This document shows positions 34,656-44,117 of a stretch of DNA of 64,000 nt, one piece after another. The first letter of the stretch is position 1. Each line of letters starts with the position of its first letter. The position numbers were made by a program, and so were the translations under genes. The notes beneath the pieces are model-generated. The model was not told the origin of the DNA and searched no databases. It saw nothing but the letters and a program-made list of their open reading frames with translations. Source of the DNA: an uncultured bacterium (GTDB taxonomy: Bacteria; Planctomycetota; UBA1135; GCA-002686595); assembly GCA_938083085.1 (NCBI GenBank), contig CALLKX010000039.1:1-64000 (forward strand), read 5' to 3'.

Positions 34656-35875
34656 CACTGGTCCATGTCCCCGCTGACGAACTTGCCGTCGAGCATGACG
34701 GCGTCGAGCTTGGTATCCGGCTGAAAGGGGTCGCCGGAGAAGATGAGGAGGTTGGCGCGCTTGCCCTCGGAGAGGCTCCCGAGCCGGTCGCCGAGCCCCA
34801 TGAAGGTCGCGGGGTTGTGGGTGATGGCGCGGACGGCGGCCTTGCGGTCGAGCCCGGCGCCGATCATCACGCCGACGTCCTCGAGGAACGACTCGAAGCC
34901 AGCCTTGGTGTCCGTGCGGGGCAGCAGGACGAGGTTGGCGCCTGCGCGCTCGAACTCGGCCGGCAGGTTGCGCTGCCGCAGCGTGCCCGGGACGAGGGTG
35001 ATCAGGGGCTCCATGAGGACGAAGCACCCGCGCTCACCGACCTTGTCGGCGACGTGGAAGACGTCGATGTCCCGGGTGAGCGGGATCCGCAGGCTCCAGT
35101 CAAACTCCTCGTCGCCGATGGCGTCGACGAGGTGCTCATAGCTGGCGGCGTTCCGGATGGAGACGAGCGCGCGCAGCTTGCCCTCGCGCAGGTCGAAGAA
35201 CGGCTGCACCCGGGGGTCGGCGGGGGGCGGGACGAAGGTCGCCTTGGACTTCGACTTGGACTTCTTGTCGCTCTTCGCCTTGGCCTGGGCCTTGTCGAAC
35301 TTCTCGCGCTCCTTCTCCACCTTCTTGAGGTGGTCGTCCGCCTTCTTGAAGCCATCGCGCAGGTTGCGCTTCGCGCTGCTGTTGTTGCGCATGACGATCT
35401 TCAGGTAGACCCCGTCCTCGACGACCATCTCGCCCGCGGTGTCTCCCTCAGGGCGGATCGCCACGGCCTGGCCGGGGATCCCCTGGCCTGCGGGGTACTG
35501 CCCCACCGTGGTGACTCCATTCTCGAGGAACGCCTCGTAGGCGGCCGACGGGTAGAGCTCGGCGGACGCCATGACCTGGGGCCGCGAGTCGTTGTAGCCG
35601 CCGCCGGTCATGCCGACGCGCGAGTACGGGTTCACGAGGCCAGGCATGACGACCTGTCCCTCCTCGAGCTCGATCACGGGGATGCCGCGCTCGATCGGGA
35701 GGTCCTGGCCCATGGTGACGATCTCGCCGTCTTCAACGAGGATCACGGCGTGCTCCATGACTTCCCCGTCGCCGAGTTCGACGCGGGGGGCCTTGATCAC
35801 GAACAGATCTCCCTGGACCGGCGCAGCGGGAGCCGCGGCGATCGGACCGAGGAGGAGGAGGGGTGAGAGGATCAT
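34655..35875 (-). CDS. Amidohydrolase-superfamily pseudo-enzyme B with long charged insert
   Basis: 406 residues from ATG 35875. Signal peptide MILSPLLLLGPIAAAPAAP. Barrel start MPGLVNPYSRVGM has NPYS in place of HxH. A long Lys/Glu-rich helical insert, residues about 170-215 (DHLKKVEKEREKFDKAQAKA, then a KSKSKSK run), sits where active relatives have a short helix. The tail FMGLGDRLGSLSEGKRANLL and FSGDPFQPDTKLDAVMLDGK is family-typical. A strand-8-like Asp is possible in LLPRTDTKAG but the binuclear site is absent. Coupled to gene A by a TGATG junction. Confidence 0.88.
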   Translation of the reverse strand: MILSPLLLLGPIAAAPAAPVQGDLFVIKAPRVELGDGEVMEHAVILVEDGEIVTMGQDLPIERGIPVIELEEGQVVMPGLVNPYSRVGMTGGGYNDSRPQVMASAELYPSAAYEAFLENGVTTVGQYPAGQGIPGQAVAIRPEGDTAGEMVVEDGVYLKIVMRNNSSAKRNLRDGFKKADDHLKKVEKEREKFDKAQAKAKSDKKSKSKSKATFVPPPADPRVQPFFDLREGKLRALVSIRNAASYEHLVDAIGDEEFDWSLRIPLTRDIDVFHVADKVGERGCFVLMEPLITLVPGTLRQRNLPAEFERAGANLVLLPRTDTKAGFESFLEDVGVMIGAGLDRKAAVRAITHNPATFMGLGDRLGSLSEGKRANLLIFSGDPFQPDTKLDAVMLDGKFVSGDMDQ

Positions 35876-35930
35876 GTGAGGTAGGTCCTGCGGGACGCGC
35901 GACACTGCGCCGGCGTCCAGAGGTGTTCTG

Positions 35931-37142
35931 CTAGAAGAGCTGACCGTCGCGGTCGCGGTCGTACTCGAGGTCCCCGTCGATGAAGACGGAGCGCACGGAG
36001 GAGCGGGGGTCGAGCGGGTCGCCGTCCCAGAGGACGACGTCCGCGTCCTTGCCAACCTCGAGGCTTCCGACTCGATGGGCAAGGTTGAAGGAGAGGGCGG
36101 GGTGGATCGTGACGGCGCGCAACATCTGGTAAGCGTCGGCGCCGTAGCGCGCGCTCATGGAGCCCTGGAGGAAGAAGTACTCCTCCGCGATCACGCCCGA
36201 GTCCGTATTGAGGGAGAAGAGCGGGACGCCCGCGTCGACGAACTCCGAAGCGGTGCCGACGATCCGTCCCTCGCGGCTCGAGTAGTAGTCGATGGTGCGC
36301 GGGCCGTGGTTGACCGGGATGTCGATGGCGGCGAGCGCCGGGGCGACCTTCCAGCCGTCGAAGCTGCCGTGGGAGATGACGGCGACGGCGCCGTACTTCA
36401 CCTTCCACATGCGCGCGGTGTTCACCACGCCCTCGCTGCCGGCGGTGTGAATCAGCACGGGGAGGTCCCCAGAGACCACCCTCGAGAGGTTCTCCAGGGC
36501 CGGATCGCGCCGGCCCTGCCGGTAGGCGCCCAGCGCGCGGTCCGCCACATCCCGCAGGTTCCACTCCATGCCAGCGCGGGTCACGCCGACGTCGGAGGCG
36601 TTCCGACGCTGGGGATTCGAGTCCTGGGCCACCTTGAGGCCGCCCGGATCACGCACCACGCTCGCCTGGAAGCCGCCGGTGGAGCGCGACTTGTAGATGA
36701 GCCCGAAGCCCCCCATGTTCGTGCCGCTCCCCGGGATCCCGAAGAGCGTCGTGACGCCGCCGGCCCGGCCGACCTCGATGACGCCGTTGCCCGGGCGGTA
36801 GGCAGGCGCCGCCCGCAGCTCGGGGTTCACGGCGTGGACCATGTCATTGATGTCCCCGAAGCCGCCGCTGTGGATGTGGGTGTGCAGGTCCACGAACCCG
36901 GGCACGGCCCAGGTGTCCAGCGCCAGCACGGGGTCCGGGCCGCCCTCACGAGCCTCGACCGGACCCGCGTAGGTGATCTTGCCGTCCTCGAGCACGACCA
37001 TCCCCGGCGAGTGGATCTCGTCGGCGGCGTTCATGGTGAGCACCTTGCCCACGTGCAGCACGACCGTGTCGGGCGCGGGCGCCGAGGCCGACCCGGCGGC
37101 AGCCAGCGCGGGCGCCAGAAGGGCGGCGATGGAGTGCAGCAT
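35931..37142 (-). CDS. Exported amidohydrolase C, metal ligands retained
   Basis: 403 residues from the ATG at 37142, which shares its A with the stop of the upstream gene (TGATG, as at two other junctions here); the ATG two codons earlier (37148) is the alternative. Signal peptide MLHSIAALLAPALAAAGSAS. Active-site residues: PGFVDLHTHIH (HxH), VLIHTAGS and AVISHGSFDGW (strand 5 and 6 His), LFSLNTDSGV (strand 8 Asp). Motif IPGSGTNMGG near 139-148 is shared with genes D, E and F. Family-typical end HRVGSLEVGKDADVVLWDGDP. Predicted periplasmic metal-dependent hydrolase of unknown substrate. Confidence 0.92.
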   Translation of the reverse strand: MLHSIAALLAPALAAAGSASAPAPDTVVLHVGKVLTMNAADEIHSPGMVVLEDGKITYAGPVEAREGGPDPVLALDTWAVPGFVDLHTHIHSGGFGDINDMVHAVNPELRAAPAYRPGNGVIEVGRAGGVTTLFGIPGSGTNMGGFGLIYKSRSTGGFQASVVRDPGGLKVAQDSNPQRRNASDVGVTRAGMEWNLRDVADRALGAYRQGRRDPALENLSRVVSGDLPVLIHTAGSEGVVNTARMWKVKYGAVAVISHGSFDGWKVAPALAAIDIPVNHGPRTIDYYSSREGRIVGTASEFVDAGVPLFSLNTDSGVIAEEYFFLQGSMSARYGADAYQMLRAVTIHPALSFNLAHRVGSLEVGKDADVVLWDGDPLDPRSSVRSVFIDGDLEYDRDRDGQLF

Positions 37143-38389
37143 CACCATGCCCGGCCCCCGATCTCGGCGTCGTAGACCTTCTCACCGTTGACCCAGACCG
37201 CGTCGAAGCGGGTCCGGGGATCGATCGGGTCGCCGCTGCAGACGAGGATGTCCGCGTGCTTACCCGGCTCGAGACTGCCGACTCGGTCGGCGATCCCCGA
37301 CGTCCGCGCGGGGATGATGGTGACGCCTCGGAGGCCCTGGGCCCGGTCGTTGCGGAGGCCGTAGCGGACCCCCATGGCGGCCTGGGTCGTGAGCTCTTCC
37401 TGAGGGACGACGGGCGCGTCGGTGTTGAACCCGATGTCGACCATGCCCTGCTCCTGAAAGCCCCAGGCGGTGCCCTCGATGCGCCCGTCCGTATCGAAGC
37501 GCGGGGGGCGGGGGGCCATGATTTCGCGCGGCCCCAGGATCGCACCGACGCCGAACTCCTTGGCCAGCGGCGTGGTGAGGTAGCTGTCGAAGGACCCGTG
37601 GTCGATGTAGGTCGGCAGGCCGAAGTCCCGCGCCAGCATCGTGATCGTCATCAGCACCAGCTGGTAGTACTGCGTGTGGGTCGAGACCTGGGTGTCGCCG
37701 GCATACAGGAAGCGGAAGATGTCCAGCTCGAGCTCACGCTCAGGCTTGTCCCCCTCCCCCTCAAGGTAGGCGTCCCACGCCTTGGCATAGGCCTGCCCGC
37801 GGCGGAGCCGGAAGCGCAGCCCGTAGTTCATGAGGATGCGGCCCATGCCGTAGCCCCAGCGCGTCGGGTTGTCGCCCTGGGCGATCTTCAGGGACCCGGG
37901 GTCGCGCAGCAGCGCCTCTTCGTAGCCGTCGATCCCGAGCTTCATGAGGACGCCGGTGCCCCCCATGTTGGTGCCCGAGCCAGGGATGAAGAGGATCGTC
38001 GTCACCCCTGCAGCGAGGGGCTTCTCCAGGTCCGAGTTGTTCGGGATGACCGCGGGCGACACGCGCAGCTCGGAGTTGAGCTGGTAGACCATGTCGTTGA
38101 TGTCGCCGCGCGAACCGCCCACGTGGCTGTGCAGATCTATGAAGCCCGGCGCCAGCCACCGGTCGCCGTAGTCGATGACCTCGGCCCCCTCGGGGATCTC
38201 CACGGAGCCGGCAGGACCGATGGCCTCGATCTCGCCGTCGCGCAGGACCACGACAGGGTCCAGGATGAAGCCAGGGCCCTCGTACTCGCAGGTCAGCGCC
38301 TTCGCCGCGCGCAGGACCACAGCCTCTCCCTGGACAGCCGGGGCGGCGGTCCAGAGCAGGGCGCAGGTGCTGGCGACGAGGGTGATCAT
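37142..38389 (-). CDS. Exported amidohydrolase D, metal ligands retained
   Basis: 415 residues. Signal peptide MITLVASTCALLWTAAPAVQG. Ligands: PGFIDLHSHVGG (HxH), QVSTHTQYYQ and PTYIDHGSFD (His pair), DIGFNTDAPVVPQEE (Asp). IPGSGTNMGGTG present. Closely related to E and F, sharing the AYAKAWDAYLEG helix and RYGLRNDRAQGLRGVTIIPA. These are recent tandem paralogues rather than general superfamily members. Substrate unknown; imidazolonepropionase/dipeptidase-type reactions are possible for the superfamily. Coupled to gene C at its stop. Confidence 0.93.
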   Translation of the reverse strand: MITLVASTCALLWTAAPAVQGEAVVLRAAKALTCEYEGPGFILDPVVVLRDGEIEAIGPAGSVEIPEGAEVIDYGDRWLAPGFIDLHSHVGGSRGDINDMVYQLNSELRVSPAVIPNNSDLEKPLAAGVTTILFIPGSGTNMGGTGVLMKLGIDGYEEALLRDPGSLKIAQGDNPTRWGYGMGRILMNYGLRFRLRRGQAYAKAWDAYLEGEGDKPERELELDIFRFLYAGDTQVSTHTQYYQLVLMTITMLARDFGLPTYIDHGSFDSYLTTPLAKEFGVGAILGPREIMAPRPPRFDTDGRIEGTAWGFQEQGMVDIGFNTDAPVVPQEELTTQAAMGVRYGLRNDRAQGLRGVTIIPARTSGIADRVGSLEPGKHADILVCSGDPIDPRTRFDAVWVNGEKVYDAEIGGRAW

Positions 38390-38424
38390 GGGCGCTTCAG
38401 CGGCGGCGCAGGGCCGCCGTCACC

Positions 38425-39777
38425 TCACCAGAGGCGAGGCTCCTCCTTGGTGTCGTAGACCGTCTCGCCGCTCTGCCAGACATGCTTGACGTAGCTGCGG
38501 GGATCAGCCGGGTCGCCGGTGATGACGATGAGGTCCGCGATCTTCCCGACCTCGATGCTGCCGACGGCGTCGCCGAGGCCGCAGGCCATGGCCGGGACGA
38601 TCGTCAGGCCGCGGACCGCGTCCATGTTCTCGTTGTTGAACCCGTAGCGGACGCCCATGGCGGCCTGGAGCTGGAGCTCCTCCTGCGGGATGACGGGCGA
38701 GTCCGTGTTGAAGCCGATGCGGGTGGTCCCCATCTCCTGGTAGCCGGCGACGCAGCCCTGGATCTTCTCCGGATTGGAGCCGGACCAGTTGATGAAGCCG
38801 CGGGTCGGCACGTCGATGCCACGCGGGCCGACGATGGCGAACATCTCACGCTTCTCGACCTCAGCGCCGAGGCGCCAGGTGTCGAACGTGCCGTGGTCGA
38901 TGAAGACCGGGATGCCGAGCTCGTCGTGCACCATGGTCAGCGTCATCAGCGCGACCTGGTAGATCTGGGTGTGCGTGGAGACCTGGCACTCGTTCTTCCG
39001 CAGCGAGCGGAAGATCTCGAACTGCGGGTTGATCGTCGGCTTGGCGCCACCGTCCTTCTCGTAGGCCTCCCACTGCTTCGCATAGGCGATGCCGCGCTTG
39101 AACGTGTTGCGCGTGTGCCAGTTCATGAACGAGCGGTTGGGGCGCAACATCCAGCGCTCCGGGTTGCCCGCCTGGGCGAGCTTCATGGAGCCCGGGTCAC
39201 GGATGATCGCGCGCTCGTACTCATCGAAGCCGGTGCGCAGGAGCACGCCCTGTCCGCCGATGTTCGTGCCCGATCCAGGGAGGTAGAGCACCGTCGTGAC
39301 ACCTGCCGCGAGGCCGACCCGCAGCAGCGGGTTCCCGGAGACCACGTCGCTGGAGGCTCGAATGCCCGGGTTCGTGAGGTAGACGGTGTCATTCAGGCCG
39401 AAGGCACCCGCCACGTGGCAGTGCAGCTCGACCAGACCAGGCATGACCCAGTCGTCACCCGCGTCGTAGACCGAGTACCCCTCGGGGATCTCCGTCTCCG
39501 CCGCCGGACCGACCGCCTCGATGCGCCCGTCCTTCACGAGGACGACACCGTTGTTGACCACGGAGCGCCCCTGCCACTCGGCCGTGAGGATCTTCGACGA
39601 GCGGATCGCGAGGCCAGGGCCACCCTCCGCGCCAGGCTTCGCCACAGCGGTGGGCTTCGCAGGCGCCGGGGCCACGCCCAGCGGGTCGTTGCCACCCGCC
39701 GCCGCGGTAGCCATGGAGAGCGCGGCGACTGCCGCGCCGGCGAGGAGGGATCGCAGGGTGATGTTTCGTTCAGACAT
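38425..39777 (-). CDS. Exported amidohydrolase E, metal ligands retained
   Basis: 450 residues. Signal peptide in the first about 28 residues (LLAGAAVAALSMATAAAG), then a Pro/Ala/Lys-rich linker. Ligands: PGLVELHCHVAG (HxH), QVSTHTQIYQVA and PVFIDHGTFDTW, IGFNTDSPVIPQEE. LPGSGTNIGGQGVLLRTGFD present. Shares with F the strings RSFMNW and TRNT...RGIAYAK and the order of inserts, so E and F are the closest pair in the cluster. Ends VGSIEVGKIADLIVITGDP. 35 bases upstream of gene D. Confidence 0.93.
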   Translation of the reverse strand: MSERNITLRSLLAGAAVAALSMATAAAGGNDPLGVAPAPAKPTAVAKPGAEGGPGLAIRSSKILTAEWQGRSVVNNGVVLVKDGRIEAVGPAAETEIPEGYSVYDAGDDWVMPGLVELHCHVAGAFGLNDTVYLTNPGIRASSDVVSGNPLLRVGLAAGVTTVLYLPGSGTNIGGQGVLLRTGFDEYERAIIRDPGSMKLAQAGNPERWMLRPNRSFMNWHTRNTFKRGIAYAKQWEAYEKDGGAKPTINPQFEIFRSLRKNECQVSTHTQIYQVALMTLTMVHDELGIPVFIDHGTFDTWRLGAEVEKREMFAIVGPRGIDVPTRGFINWSGSNPEKIQGCVAGYQEMGTTRIGFNTDSPVIPQEELQLQAAMGVRYGFNNENMDAVRGLTIVPAMACGLGDAVGSIEVGKIADLIVITGDPADPRSYVKHVWQSGETVYDTKEEPRLW

Positions 39778-39786
39778 GGTGTTCGC

Positions 39787-41136
39787 TTAGAAGCGCCGCT
39801 CCACCTCGGCGTCGTAGACCCGCTCACCCTCCTGGAAGGTGAGGTGGACCTGAGTCCGGGGGTCGGTGGGGTCACCGGAGGTGACGATGAAGTCCGCGTC
39901 CTTGCCGGGCTCGAGGCTCCCGATCCGATCGTGAATGCCCGCCGCGAAGGCGGGGATGATGGTCAGCCCGCGGACGTGCTCGACCGCGTCGTTTTTGAAG
40001 CCGTAGCGCACGGCCATGGAGGCCTGCAGGGGCAGCGCCTCCTGGCCGATGACCGGGGCGTCGGTGTTGAACCCGATCAGGGTGCAGCCGCCCTCCTGGT
40101 ACTTCGCCGCCATCCCGAAGATGGCGCCGTCGTTGTCGTTCACGATGAACAACCCGGGGCGGTACTCGATGTTGATGCTCGCGCTGATCTGGCGCGGGCC
40201 GAGGATCGCGGGCACCCCCGCCTTGGCGGCGAAGGGCGCCGCGCGCCAGCCGTCGAAGGAGCCGTGGTCGATGTAGACGTCGAGGCCCAGGTCCTCCTTG
40301 ATCATCTGCACCGTGCGCAGGACGACCTGGTAGATCTGGGTGTGGGCCGAGAGCTGGGTCTGCTTGGAGTAGAGGTCGCGGAAGACCTCCCACATCGGAT
40401 CGACCTTCGGGCGCGGCCCGTCGCCGTTGCTGAAGGCCTCCCAGCGCTTGGCGTAGGCGATCCCTCGCTCGATCGTGTTGCGGGTGTTCCAGTTCATGAA
40501 GGAACGTCCGACCCCTGAGAGGTAGCTCTCCGGGTTGCCGGCCTGAGCCAGCTTGAGGGAGCCCGGGTTCCGGATCTCCATCCGCTCGTAGGTGTCGAAG
40601 CCCGTCTTCAGGAGGACCCCGTGGCCGCCGATGTTCGTGCCCGACCCTGGGATGTAGAGGACGCTCGTCACCCCCGCCGCCCGACCAACGACGAAGTCCG
40701 AGTTCCCGGGCACCACGGACGTGAACGCCCGGATCCCGGGGTTGGTCAGGTAGACCATGTCGTTCAGGTCGTTGGTGAAGAAGCTCCGACCGGCGACGTG
40801 GCTGTGGAGATCGATCAGGCCCGGGGAGACCCAGTCTCCCGACCGATCGAGCACGTCGTGCGTGGTGGCCAACGCCTCCAGATCCACGTCGGCGCGGGGC
40901 GAGACGCTCACGATCTTCCCGTCCTCGACCACGACAGCAGCGTTGTCGATGACCTGCTGCCCTTCCATGGGCAGCACGAGGGCCTTGCCGCAGAGCACGA
41001 CCAGCCCCCGCTCCACACCCGCGGCTCCGCTATCCCCGGCCCCAGCCCCCACGACCACCCCAAAGGAGGCGGACGCCAAGGGGGCGACGGCGAGCGACGC
41101 GAAAGCGACGGTGCAGGCGATGAGGGCGGCGCGCAT
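39787..41136 (-). CDS. Exported amidohydrolase F, metal ligands retained
   Basis: 449 residues. Signal peptide MRAALIACTVAFASLAVAPL. Ligands: PGLIDLHSHVAG (HxH), QLSAHTQIYQVV and DVYIDHGSFDGW, IGFNTDAPVIGQEA. IPGSGTNIGGHG present. YMxNxD-type variable region carries an added loop (INIEYRPGLFIVNDNDG) not seen in C or D. End: IGSLEPGKDADFIVTSGDP. Nine bases upstream of E and five bases downstream of G, so translation is likely coupled along the operon. Confidence 0.93.
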   Translation of the reverse strand: MRAALIACTVAFASLAVAPLASASFGVVVGAGAGDSGAAGVERGLVVLCGKALVLPMEGQQVIDNAAVVVEDGKIVSVSPRADVDLEALATTHDVLDRSGDWVSPGLIDLHSHVAGRSFFTNDLNDMVYLTNPGIRAFTSVVPGNSDFVVGRAAGVTSVLYIPGSGTNIGGHGVLLKTGFDTYERMEIRNPGSLKLAQAGNPESYLSGVGRSFMNWNTRNTIERGIAYAKRWEAFSNGDGPRPKVDPMWEVFRDLYSKQTQLSAHTQIYQVVLRTVQMIKEDLGLDVYIDHGSFDGWRAAPFAAKAGVPAILGPRQISASINIEYRPGLFIVNDNDGAIFGMAAKYQEGGCTLIGFNTDAPVIGQEALPLQASMAVRYGFKNDAVEHVRGLTIIPAFAAGIHDRIGSLEPGKDADFIVTSGDPTDPRTQVHLTFQEGERVYDAEVERRF

Positions 41137-41141
41137 GGGAC

Positions 41142-44099
41142 TCAGCGGACCTCTTCTCCGTTGACGAAGACCCGCTCGATGGTGGAGGAGATCTCCATGG
41201 GCGAGCCGTCCAACACGAGGATGTCAGCGTCCTTACCGGGCTCGATGGTCCCAACTCGGTCGTCGATGCAGAGCATGTGAGCCGCGTCCGAGGTCAGCGC
41301 CCGGAGGGCGGCGGAGGGCGACAGCCCCATGGCCACGGCGCGAGCCGCGATGACGCCAAGCTCGGCGGCACCCTCCTCGGCCTGACTCATGAACGCGACC
41401 GGGATGCCGGCGGCGGCGAGCTGGCCGAGGCGGCTGGTCGGGTTCCCGGCGCTGTCCGTCGTCGACATCAGCGAGCGAGGCACGAGCACACCGCTGACGC
41501 GACCGGCGATCTGATCGGCGACCTTGTTGGCGTCGTTCGCCTCGAAGAGGATCGGGCGGATCCCGTACTGCTCAAAGGTGTCGACGCAGCTGAGGATCTG
41601 GTCGTCGCGGTTGACGCGCACCAAGACGGCGGCACCACCAGACATGGCCCGGCGGAGGGGCTCCAGGTCCGGATCAATCGACGGCTTCTTGGGCATGCCC
41701 TTCGGCGTCGAAGTGCGCTCCGCCTTCTCGGGGATTCGGACCGGGCGGGCGGCGATCTTGTACTCGCCGGACACCTTGGTCAGGTCGAGGGTCTCGACCC
41801 GCTCCCCGTCCCACTTGACCTCGCCGCGCAGGAAGGTCTCGACCGGCTTCTTCGCGTCGGCTTCCTCTTCCTCCTTCGACTTCTTCTTCGCCCCTTTGGG
41901 CAGCGGATCGTTCGAGAAAACTTGCGCGAGGCTCACCGCGAGGCTGCCCTCGAGAAGGTCCACCTGAAGCGTCACGTCGTAGCCATCGCGGCTGCCCGTC
42001 ACGGGATACAGGTCATCGAGGTAGGAGGCGCGGAGGGAGCCCGTGATGGCACCCTCGCTGTCCTCGAGCAATCGGAGGCGAACCGTCGATCCCTCGACGC
42101 TGGGAGAAGAACCCTCGAAGACGCCGGTCACCGGCTTGGCGGGGTCCCGCTCCTTCTTCTTCTTCTTCTTCTTCTCGTCCTTCTTCTCCTCGTCGTCACC
42201 CTTCTCTTCCTCGTCCTCGTCGTCGTCTTCCTCGGCGGCGGGCTCGGGGGCGGGAGGGGTCCACTTGGCCATGTCGGCCTCGTACTTGTCCCACTTGGCC
42301 ACGTAGTCCTTGGCCTTCTTGAGCGTCCCGCGGACGTTCGCGCCCGACTGGGTGACGATGCTCGAGTCCCACTGGAGCATCACGCTGGCGACAGGATCGA
42401 CCACGAGGCCGTCGAAGTTCGAGGCCGCCGGCTTGTAGACGATGGACGGGGTCACGGACCCCCGGTCGGGGGAGGTCAGGTTGACGGAGGTGACGCCGCG
42501 CTTGGCGACCTCGCGGTCCGCGTAGTCACCCGGCTCGAGCATCCGCGTCAGGTCGAAGCGCGTCGAGAAGGCGCGCCGTCCGCCGCCGTTGCCGAGGTAG
42601 CCATAGGCGTCGATCATTCCCGGCATCGCGGCCGCGCCGCGCACCACGCGGGCGCCAGCCGGCCGGCCAACGCGCGCGGAGACCTCGGCGATCTTTCCGT
42701 CCTGCACGAGGATCTCGCCCGGGGTGTGGACGACGCCATCTCCGACGTAGAGCTCGTCGACGCTGATCACCACCGATGTGTTCGGCTTGGCGCCCTTGCG
42801 CTTCGAGCCAGCGAGCTCCGCCGACCAGACCATCTCACCGTTGACGTACGTCGCGAGGACGCTGGAGCTCAGGGACATGGGATCGCCGGACATGACGACC
42901 ATGTCCGCATCCTTGCCCGGGGTCAGGCTCCCGACCCGGTCGGCCACGCCCAGCACCTTCGCCGCTTCGAGCGTGATACCAGAGAGGGCGGCGCCGCGGG
43001 GCATCCCGCCGCGCATGGCGAGCGCTGCCCCGAAGCGCAGGTCCGGTGCACCGAGGGACTTCGGAGCGCGGATCGCGACCTGCACCCCCTCCCCCGCAAG
43101 GCGCGAGATGGTGTCGTAGCGAGGCCAGGCCGCCGTGGCGCCCTTTCCGAAGTTGTTGCCGCCGTTGTAGTCCGGTCCGGCAATCACCGGCACCCCCGCC
43201 TCAGCGATGGCCGCAGCCATGGAGGCCGAGCGGCTGGCGCCGTCGATCACGAGGTTGATCCCGTAACGCTCCTTGAGCTCCAGCAGGGCCTGGACCTCTG
43301 CGGCGGTTTCCGCACCCATGCGCCAGGTGGCGCCAGCCTTCATGGCCTCGGCGAGGGCGGGACCAGCCTGCGCGCCGTACTCGGCGATCAGGGCGTCATC
43401 ACCGCCAGCGAGGGCCATCAGCTCGTCCACTGCGAGGACGGCGCCCATGGTCGTGGTGGGAAGCTGGGGCTTGGGGACACCGAGCCCGACGTCCACCGTC
43501 GCGGGGACGGGGGGCTCCCAGTACCCGGGGGTCCGGCGCGCCTCCGAGGAGATCGAGCCGTGGAGTCCGCTGCGCTCCTTGAGGATGCGCTCGTCCGCGC
43601 TGACCGCGCTCCCGCCGCCCGTCTTGACGACCGCTCCCTGGCCGGCGATCAGGCGACCGCGGGCGGGGGGCAGGTAGACGGTGGTGATGCCGCTCCTCAG
43701 GGCAGAGACGATCGGCGTGTAGGGGTCGAACTGGTCGATCGCGAGCAGGGTCGGGTCCGCCGTCCGGGGACCCGCCGTCTGCTGCGTGTAGTTCGAGTCC
43801 ACCGCGACCAGCCCTGGCACGATGACCGCGTCGGGACCGTGGTCGATGACCTCGGCTCCGCCGGGCACCTGGACGGAATCCGCCGGGCCGATGGCGACGA
43901 TCTTGCCGTCCTCGACCAGGACCGCGCCGTCGCGGATGGTCTCCCCCACCTCGACGAGGTGGATGGTGCCGGCCTTGACGACCACCGCGTCACCCGCTGT
44001 GGGGGTCGCGGCGAAGTTCGCGAGGTGCGCGGCCGAGGCGGTCGCGGTGAGGGCCGCAAGCGTCAGGGCGGCGGCTCGTAGTTTCGGGGTCATGTGCAT
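41142..44099 (-). CDS. Double-module amidohydrolase-like protein G (two pseudo-modules plus beta insert)
   Basis: 985 residues, about twice the normal length. Signal peptide in first 25 residues. Module 1 (about 30-435): IVPGLVAVDSNYTQQ instead of HxH, end LGVADRVGSLTPGKDADMVV. Module 2 (about 445-985): new beta-sandwich start (VVISVDELYVGDGVVHTPGE), MPGMIDAYGYLGN instead of HxH, end CIDDRVGTIEPGKDADILVL. Between them in module 2, residues about 605-800 are an insert: an Asp/Glu run and a seven-Lys run near 622-652, then a beta-rich domain of about 110 residues (VRLRLLEDSEGAITGSLRAS). No module keeps a complete metal site. ATG at 44093 is an alternative start. Confidence 0.9.
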   Translation of the reverse strand: MHMTPKLRAAALTLAALTATASAAHLANFAATPTAGDAVVVKAGTIHLVEVGETIRDGAVLVEDGKIVAIGPADSVQVPGGAEVIDHGPDAVIVPGLVAVDSNYTQQTAGPRTADPTLLAIDQFDPYTPIVSALRSGITTVYLPPARGRLIAGQGAVVKTGGGSAVSADERILKERSGLHGSISSEARRTPGYWEPPVPATVDVGLGVPKPQLPTTTMGAVLAVDELMALAGGDDALIAEYGAQAGPALAEAMKAGATWRMGAETAAEVQALLELKERYGINLVIDGASRSASMAAAIAEAGVPVIAGPDYNGGNNFGKGATAAWPRYDTISRLAGEGVQVAIRAPKSLGAPDLRFGAALAMRGGMPRGAALSGITLEAAKVLGVADRVGSLTPGKDADMVVMSGDPMSLSSSVLATYVNGEMVWSAELAGSKRKGAKPNTSVVISVDELYVGDGVVHTPGEILVQDGKIAEVSARVGRPAGARVVRGAAAMPGMIDAYGYLGNGGGRRAFSTRFDLTRMLEPGDYADREVAKRGVTSVNLTSPDRGSVTPSIVYKPAASNFDGLVVDPVASVMLQWDSSIVTQSGANVRGTLKKAKDYVAKWDKYEADMAKWTPPAPEPAAEEDDDEDEEEKGDDEEKKDEKKKKKKKERDPAKPVTGVFEGSSPSVEGSTVRLRLLEDSEGAITGSLRASYLDDLYPVTGSRDGYDVTLQVDLLEGSLAVSLAQVFSNDPLPKGAKKKSKEEEEADAKKPVETFLRGEVKWDGERVETLDLTKVSGEYKIAARPVRIPEKAERTSTPKGMPKKPSIDPDLEPLRRAMSGGAAVLVRVNRDDQILSCVDTFEQYGIRPILFEANDANKVADQIAGRVSGVLVPRSLMSTTDSAGNPTSRLGQLAAAGIPVAFMSQAEEGAAELGVIAARAVAMGLSPSAALRALTSDAAHMLCIDDRVGTIEPGKDADILVLDGSPMEISSTIERVFVNGEEVR

Positions 44100-44117
44100 G
44101 GTTTGAGCCCGCAGGGA

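Noticed and set aside
38482..40518. 678-codon open frame on the plus strand
   Set aside because: Antisense of amidohydrolases E and F.
41277..44081. 934-codon open frame on the plus strand
   Set aside because: Exact antisense of amidohydrolase-like gene G; composition is Arg/Gly/Asp-rich and no domain is visible.
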